Source of the DNA: Goniomonas avonlea
Taxonomy: Eukaryota; Cryptophyceae; Goniomonadida; Goniomonadaceae
Direction: 5' to 3'
DNA: 23,886 bases
Assembly: GCA_003573635.1 (NCBI GenBank)
Contig: QUTJ01031822.1
Location: 1-23,886, forward strand
Made by a program: the position numbers and the translations under genes. Each line of letters starts with the position of its first letter. The first letter of the stretch is position 1. Positions 23,601 to 23,886 of this stretch are shown in pieces. The notes below the pieces were generated by a model. That model saw nothing but the letters and a program-made list of their open reading frames with translations. It was not told where the DNA came from and made no database searches.

Positions 23601-23846
23601 GACGTCCACGCCGAGGCTACCGAAGAGGCCCTGCCAGCGGATCTGCAGTCTTGGTTTGCGCAACGCGACGCGCGGCAGTTCCGGGAGCACCTGGACTCGC
23701 TGGAGAGGGAGGTGGAGGAGGCGCTGCAGGACGGCGAAGAAGGCAGCGCTGCCGTCGGTGATGTTGGGGGGCAGAGTCTGGACTTGCCCTTGCCGCCGGG
23801 TGCGCTGCAAGATGAGGGGCCCTCGGAGTTCTCAGAGCCCGCTTGA
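2..23846 (+). CDS. Giant IPT/TIG-repeat, REJ, EGF, multi-pass membrane receptor-like protein (5' partial, 11 exons visible)
   Basis: My spliced model joins 2-14962, 15149-15274, 15622-17867, 18152-18464, 18770-18942, 19887-20063, 20573-20871, 21012-21305, 21422-21524, 21601-21889 and 22131-23846. All junctions keep one reading frame and all introns are GT...AG. The product is about 6,890-6,900 residues. Order of parts: about 33 divergent IPT-like repeats, about 14 canonical IPT repeats, REJ module, GAIN-like stalk with degenerate GPS, two EGF modules, three IPT domains, GCC2/GCC3-like Cys-rich region, about ten membrane segments, and a Ser/Pro-rich cytoplasmic tail. Base 1 falls inside a repeat unit, so the start codon and signal peptide lie upstream. 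The GTG at 17 is an internal valine codon, not a start. REJ and GPS-type modules are known from polycystin-1-like proteins, but no PLAT domain or polycystin channel motif is visible. An adhesion or sensory role at the cell surface is inference. Confidence 0.85.
8671..12735 (+). repeat. Array of about 14 canonical IPT/TIG domains
   Basis: The repeat type changes abruptly near 8671. Units now start near 8671, 8930, 9184, 9480, 9770, 10042, 10424, 10700, 10970, 11270, 11550, 11850, 12150 and 12450. The usual pattern is P..G...GG..LTLTGSGF, then Y.C.F, then C..P.WG..YPA..V.VTV. Matches to the last signature include TPPWG, TPDWG, TPSWG, LPAWG, TPPFG and VPVWG, while several units replace WG with WR or WP. 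The last unit (12450-12735) is closer to the textbook IPT form (SVAPSSGP, VTITG, CTVPNG). IPT/TIG is an immunoglobulin-like fold found in plexins, Met and fibrocystin. Unlike the first array, this one carries many N-X-S/T sequons, as expected of a glycosylated extracellular region. Confidence 0.88.
12736..14583 (+). other. REJ (receptor for egg jelly) module with PKD-like beta domains
   Basis: The region opens with a strand set typical of REJ modules in protists (LELHWSQPI, a paired Cys around LCLW, IHLGFKAEVLAGS). It continues with ATIIAPNEVAECEPVKLQ followed by GGGGRPLRFTWEL, the REJ/PKD pattern of a Cys, a Gly-rich turn and F.W. Further PKD-like pieces follow (LQLDASCSSDPE...YIWACEV). The module closes at about 14269-14390 with PPRGGTCQVSPTEG, then a Cys and W-x-D-D-D-L-P-L-L-F. 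That last pattern is a diagnostic REJ signature shared with polycystin-1 and sea urchin REJ proteins. In those families REJ precedes a GAIN/GPS region and a polytopic membrane domain, and the same order is seen here. Ligand binding cannot be read from sequence. Confidence 0.85.
14963..15148 (+). other. Intron 1 (186 bp, stop-free, length divisible by three)
   Basis: The donor is CAG|GTATGT and the acceptor is TCCCGCAG before TCC GAG CCA. The intron is phase 0. It is exactly 62 codons and has no stop in the coding frame, so an ORF finder reads straight through it. The read-through peptide is rich in Cys, Val and Leu and breaks the helical stalk, and the T/G-rich composition differs from the flanks. 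I therefore call it an intron. Retention would insert 62 residues without changing frame. Confidence 0.75.
15149..15274 (+). other. Exon 2 (42 codons, stalk helix)
   Basis: Phase 0 at both ends. It encodes SEPALVGNDRVASATIQLIV and a following acidic helix ending DVSVYTQL. The donor is CAGCTG|GTGCGC, and intron 10 has a nearly identical donor (GAGCTG|GTGCGT). Codon use matches the large exon, unlike the T/G-rich introns on either side. Confidence 0.75.
15275..15621 (+). other. Intron 2 (347 bp, G/T-rich)
   Basis: GT...AG, phase 0, with acceptor CTGCTCATTGCAG. The coding-strand sequence is strongly G/T-rich, with degenerate short repeats such as GTTTGTAGTGCCT near 15311 and again near 15380, and many TGCTTGG or TGCCTG words. 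I see no hidden exon, RNA gene or element in it. The frame shifts between exons 2 and 3 confirm that it must be removed. Confidence 0.78.
15622..17867 (+). other. Exon 3: stalk end, two EGF modules, three IPT domains, GCC2/GCC3-like region
   Basis: After the stalk and GPS-like motif come EGF 1 (about 16118-16205, CTRECAVHGQC...CICDAGWSGTMC) and EGF 2 (about 16206-16292, CDSCSGHGTC...CGCDPGYGGRHC). Both have the six-Cys pattern and the G-[WY]-x-G turn. Three IPT domains follow at about 16295-16560, 16561-16810 and 16811-17070. The first carries the SWVSSTSLTC variant of the array 1 signature, linking it to the N-terminal repeats. Bases 17071-17430 encode a beta-rich segment I do not recognise (LYDIFGNLV). 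From 17440 come GCC2/GCC3 or ephrin-receptor-like Cys repeats (CLPCPPGKFKN...CIACP) and a second Cys-rich part (CTRCLLYESCPGT). The exon ends in phase 2 at CA|GTGAGT. Confidence 0.88.
17868..18151 (+). other. Intron 3 (284 bp)
   Basis: The donor GTGAGT is close to consensus. The acceptor is GTGCGTGCAG before GTGCAGCACAGGG. The intron is phase 2, and CA joins G to give Gln. An in-frame TGA lies right at the donor, so splicing is required to reach the membrane domain. The joined protein reads LCSQCSTGYYLD, which restores the usual LC..C..GYY end of this Cys-rich module and supports the junction. Confidence 0.85.
18152..18464 (+). other. Exon 4: end of Cys-rich module and membrane segments 1-2
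   Basis: It encodes CSTGYYLDVIRNTCISCP, the last Cys-rich turn before the membrane. Hydrophobic segment 1 (about 18222-18290, AVILGIYGVVLVVLGAIAFL) and segment 2 (about 18297-18383, LPLLPVVHLTLTVSFFVVL) follow. Then comes a loop with FKLPMDEVFKIVLGYADVL. The exon ends in phase 0 at GCAAAG|GTAAGC. Confidence 0.85.
18465..18769 (+). other. Intron 4 (305 bp)
   Basis: The donor GTAAGC is strong and the acceptor is GCAAGCACAG. The intron is phase 0. It has a pyrimidine-rich patch near 18499-18540 and an alternating purine-pyrimidine stretch (GTGTGTGTGCGCACGCGCGTC-like) near 18628-18650. No gene is seen in it. Confidence 0.82.
18770..18942 (+). other. Exon 5: membrane segment 3
   Basis: It encodes VAACYSSGEGTYYDSYRFSV, then hydrophobic segment 3 (about 18821-18877, FVPVYILLPFFIGSF), and a basic cytoplasmic run AKAAIARRKAARAPSP. 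The basic run after the segment fits a positive-inside orientation. It ends in phase 2 at GGCAG|GTACTT. Confidence 0.82.
18943..19886 (+). other. Intron 5 (944 bp, largest intron; simple-sequence rich)
   Basis: The donor is GTACTT and the acceptor is TTGCCTCCAG after a long pyrimidine tract. The intron is phase 2. It contains a (TC)n run near 18949-18964, a CTCA/CACA-rich run near 19210-19262, a CAACA/CCACCA-rich stretch near 19477-19545, a 55-bp pyrimidine-rich tandem repeat (separate entry) and a C-tract near 19850. The open stretch at 19422-19664 is low-complexity and lacks splice support, so I do not call it an exon. The frame through the donor reaches a stop at about 19090. Confidence 0.78.
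19645..19775 (+). repeat. Pyrimidine-rich tandem repeat in intron 5 (about 55 bp, 2.4 copies)
   Basis: The word TTGTCAACACTCGCCGCTAG starts at 19645 and 19700, and again at 19754 with one change. The copies are separated by CTCTCTCCCTCC-type pyrimidine runs. Periods are 55 and 54 bp. The array lies just upstream of the acceptor tract of intron 5. Confidence 0.85.
19887..20063 (+). other. Exon 6: cytoplasmic loop and membrane segment 4
   Basis: It is spliced in phase 2 at both ends. It encodes HLGAQQFLDGLNAPQ, a hydrophilic loop, then QRKSQLLMLLTTIHPFVTST, the fourth hydrophobic segment. The dinucleotide AG from exon 5 plus its first base gives Arg. The donor is TTCAG|GTTTGC. The exon has no start codon and would be missed by a simple ORF scan. 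Its support is the good acceptor, the open frame and the hydrophobic segment matching the rest of the domain. Confidence 0.78.
20064..20572 (+). other. Intron 6 (509 bp) with minisatellite at its 3' end
   Basis: The donor is GTTTGC and the acceptor is TGCGGTGCAG. The intron is phase 2, and AG joins C to give Ser in MFSCIQVLGFDL. The first half has a direct repeat of TCAGGGCAACACTTT(T)ACTT near 20113 and 20146. The second half is the 66-bp minisatellite described separately. The acceptor has no pyrimidine tract, because the minisatellite occupies that position. Confidence 0.75.
20261..20572 (+). repeat. 66-bp minisatellite, about 4.7 copies, in intron 6
   Basis: Units start at 20261, 20327, 20393 and 20459, each 66 bp, followed by a partial, shuffled copy to 20572. 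Each unit has a 28-bp and two 19-bp subunits of a shared word (TGCGGTGATTGTGTCCGAC or TACGGTAGTTGTGTCTGCT). The four full copies are almost identical. Their clearest difference is at base 61 of the unit (T, A, N, C). Ambiguous bases occur at 20453 and 20486. The reverse strand is open over the array as a 22-residue repeat. This follows from a unit divisible by three and is not evidence of a gene. Confidence 0.92.
20573..20871 (+). other. Exon 7: membrane segment 5 and cytoplasmic helix
   Basis: It encodes SCIQVLGFDLPFLRKDLQL, a Cys, and SPWFGHMFMG. Hydrophobic segment 5 (about 20656-20730, LSIGISFSVGLPLFLVLAI) follows, then the basic run RGIRKRRTRATEK and a helical loop to about GLQPFVHAAEK. 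The end is ambiguous. Donor GTGGGT at 20868 (phase 0) would pair with an acceptor at 21022. Donor GTGATT at 20872 (phase 1) would pair with the better acceptor at 21011. Both keep the frame and differ by five residues. I list the second. Confidence 0.8.
20872..21011 (+). other. Intron 7 (about 140-155 bp; boundaries ambiguous)
   Basis: Two in-frame solutions exist: 20872-21011 with acceptor TTTTACTCAG, or 20868-21022 with acceptor CACCGTCCAG. The core holds a G-run near 20975-20993. The intron must be removed because the upstream and downstream coding frames differ. Confidence 0.65.
21012..21305 (+). other. Exon 8: membrane segments 6-7
   Basis: It encodes TVQEWMQACWEFLASEEEW, then YWPHMCYWEVVEVLRKLLLT. 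That aromatic/acidic lead-in runs into segment 6 (about 21125-21180). Segment 7 (about 21196-21255, FGIMLANVFSLVALLWHL) ends in HANPFRDPSANRFAHLFNL. The last piece resembles the polar 'P[YF]....N' motif that often follows a membrane segment in protist multi-pass proteins of this architecture. The exon ends in phase 1 at TTGG|GTTGGG, and joining gives NLDSLAERRAWN. Confidence 0.78.
21306..21421 (+). other. Intron 8 (116 bp)
   Basis: The donor is GTTGGG and the acceptor is TAGTACGGCAG. The intron is phase 1. It holds a second copy of the donor-spanning word AACTTGGGTTGGGG at 21365, and a long G-run near 21392-21402. In-frame read-through meets a stop within seven codons. Confidence 0.7.
21422..21524 (+). 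other. Exon 9: membrane segment 8
   Basis: It encodes SLAERRAWNLIIVFVPAIFF and then VINLNQTLEAVGST. Phases are 1 at the start and 2 at the end (AGCAC|GTTCTC). The hydrophobic core at about 21451-21495 is segment 8. The junctions were set by the only phase-compatible GT/AG pairs that keep the flanking hydrophobic segments in frame. Confidence 0.72.
21525..21600 (+). other. Intron 9 (76 bp) with duplicated acceptor region
   Basis: The donor is GTTCTC and the acceptor is ACACACACAG. The intron is phase 2. A near-copy of the acceptor, CCCGCCCCCCCACACAG, ends at 21548, 52 bp upstream. The 22 bases that begin within it (21546) match 21626-21647 in exon 10 at 19 positions by eye. Confidence 0.72.
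21601..21889 (+). other. Exon 10: membrane segments 9-10
   Basis: It encodes LQTIFLLVQTVIYQLVLLL (segment 9), then SRFQYMYDPAVAAAILMALA leading through an Ala-rich segment 10 (about 21701-21760). Next comes the basic cytoplasmic run FRAGRKIAISLRLLAEMRKA, then FKRTVKRQRMKKEL. The positive charge after segment 10 places the C-terminal tail inside the cell. The end is phase 0 at GAGCTG|GTGCGT. Confidence 0.8.
21890..22130 (+). other. Intron 10 (241 bp, G/T-rich)
   Basis: The donor is GTGCGT and the acceptor is CGCACCCCCAG. The intron is phase 0. It is rich in TGTGTG and GTGTGC words on the coding strand. Its last 129 bases are open in the exon 11 frame, but the peptide is Cys/Val-rich intron-like sequence, and the upstream frame reaches a stop, so I do not count it as coding. 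Confidence 0.75.
22689..22769 (+). repeat. Three tandem 27-bp coding repeats (VTPPxVSPx)
   Basis: Units at 22689, 22716 and 22743 encode VRPPQMSPH, VTPPAVSPR and VTPPEVSPH. Degenerate TP/SP motifs continue to about 22960. Each unit holds an SP, and two hold a TP as well. Confidence 0.9.
23133..23354 (+). repeat. Three coding repeats of 66-87 bp (SPHPLSPA...SMxDLR)
   Basis: Units at 23133, 23220 and 23286 encode ARSP[HL]PLSPA followed by a Q-x-S-M-[QR]-D-L-R motif. Copies 2 and 3 are close at DNA level, and the first has an extra spacer (AGSALPR). A related QSAPDLRTVG occurs earlier, near 22297-22329, suggesting a conserved short motif. Confidence 0.9.
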
Positions 23847-23886
23847 CTGTGTGTCTGCCCTTGCCCCCCGGGTGCATGAGGGGCCC
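23847..23886 (+). other. Start of 3' untranslated region
   Basis: Only 40 bases follow the stop before the window ends. They include TGCCCTTGCC...GGGTGC...ATGAGGGGCCC, a partial copy of the coding sequence at 23785-23822 about 71 bp upstream. No polyadenylation signal is visible. Confidence 0.6.

Larger units (their letters stand above)
22131..23846 (+). other. Exon 11: cytoplasmic Ser/Pro-rich tail and stop codon
   Basis: It encodes 571 residues. A basic helix (IRVRAEAAKVQAATDSLGSF...RRARRYGIPKD) continues from exon 10. The rest is largely disordered-looking, rich in S, P, A and R, with many SP/TP sites. Two repeat sets are seen: nine-residue VTPPxVSPx units (22689-22769) and SPHPLSPA...SMxDLRTAA units (23133-23354). 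Near the end a charged helix (FAQRDARQFREHLDSLEREV) could form a short coiled coil. The ORF ends in TGA at 23844-23846. I recognise no enzyme or folded domain. The many SP/TP motifs suggest proline-directed kinase sites, by inference. Confidence 0.85.

Overview
This window is most likely one gene on the + strand of a unicellular eukaryote. It encodes a giant, multidomain, multi-pass membrane protein, and the gene starts upstream of base 1. The frame is open from base 2 to 14962 as one exon. Ten further short or medium exons, joined by GT...AG spliceosomal introns, carry it to a stop codon at 23844-23846. My exon model encodes about 6,890-6,900 residues, and the N-terminus with any signal peptide is missing. 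Spliceosomal introns, GC-rich coding sequence and long arrays of protist-type IPT/TIG-like repeats point to a free-living protist. I cannot name the lineage from sequence alone.

Layout by region. (1) Bases 2-8670: about 33 tandem units of roughly 87 residues. Each has a beta-strand signature like SVTVVG and a signature like WVSDSxVxCK. (2) Bases 8671-12735: about 14 more canonical IPT/TIG units with a 'C..P.WG' signature. (3) Bases 12736-14583: a REJ (receptor for egg jelly) module as in polycystin-1-type proteins. (4) Bases 14584-16117: a stalk split by introns 1 and 2, ending in a degenerate GPS-like Cys/Trp motif. (5) Bases 16118-17867 and into exon 4: two EGF modules, three more IPT domains, an unassigned beta-rich segment, a GCC2/GCC3 (ephrin-receptor-like) segment and a Cys-rich linker. 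(6) Exons 4-10 (18152-21889): a membrane domain of about ten hydrophobic segments. (7) Exon 11 (22131-23846): a long cytoplasmic Ser/Pro-rich tail with two sets of internal repeats and a short C-terminal coiled-coil-like stretch.

I infer an adhesion or receptor protein: a very long repeat stalk outside the cell, a REJ/GAIN-like section nearer the membrane, a polytopic membrane domain, and a tail dense in SP/TP motifs. The introns hold most of the non-coding structure: a 66-bp minisatellite ending at a splice acceptor (intron 6), a 55-bp pyrimidine-rich repeat (intron 5), and small duplications of splice-site regions (introns 8 and 9). I found no tRNA, rRNA, mobile element, virus-like element or CRISPR, and no second gene on either strand. 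Three ambiguous bases (184, 20453, 20486) show that the assembly is not perfect.
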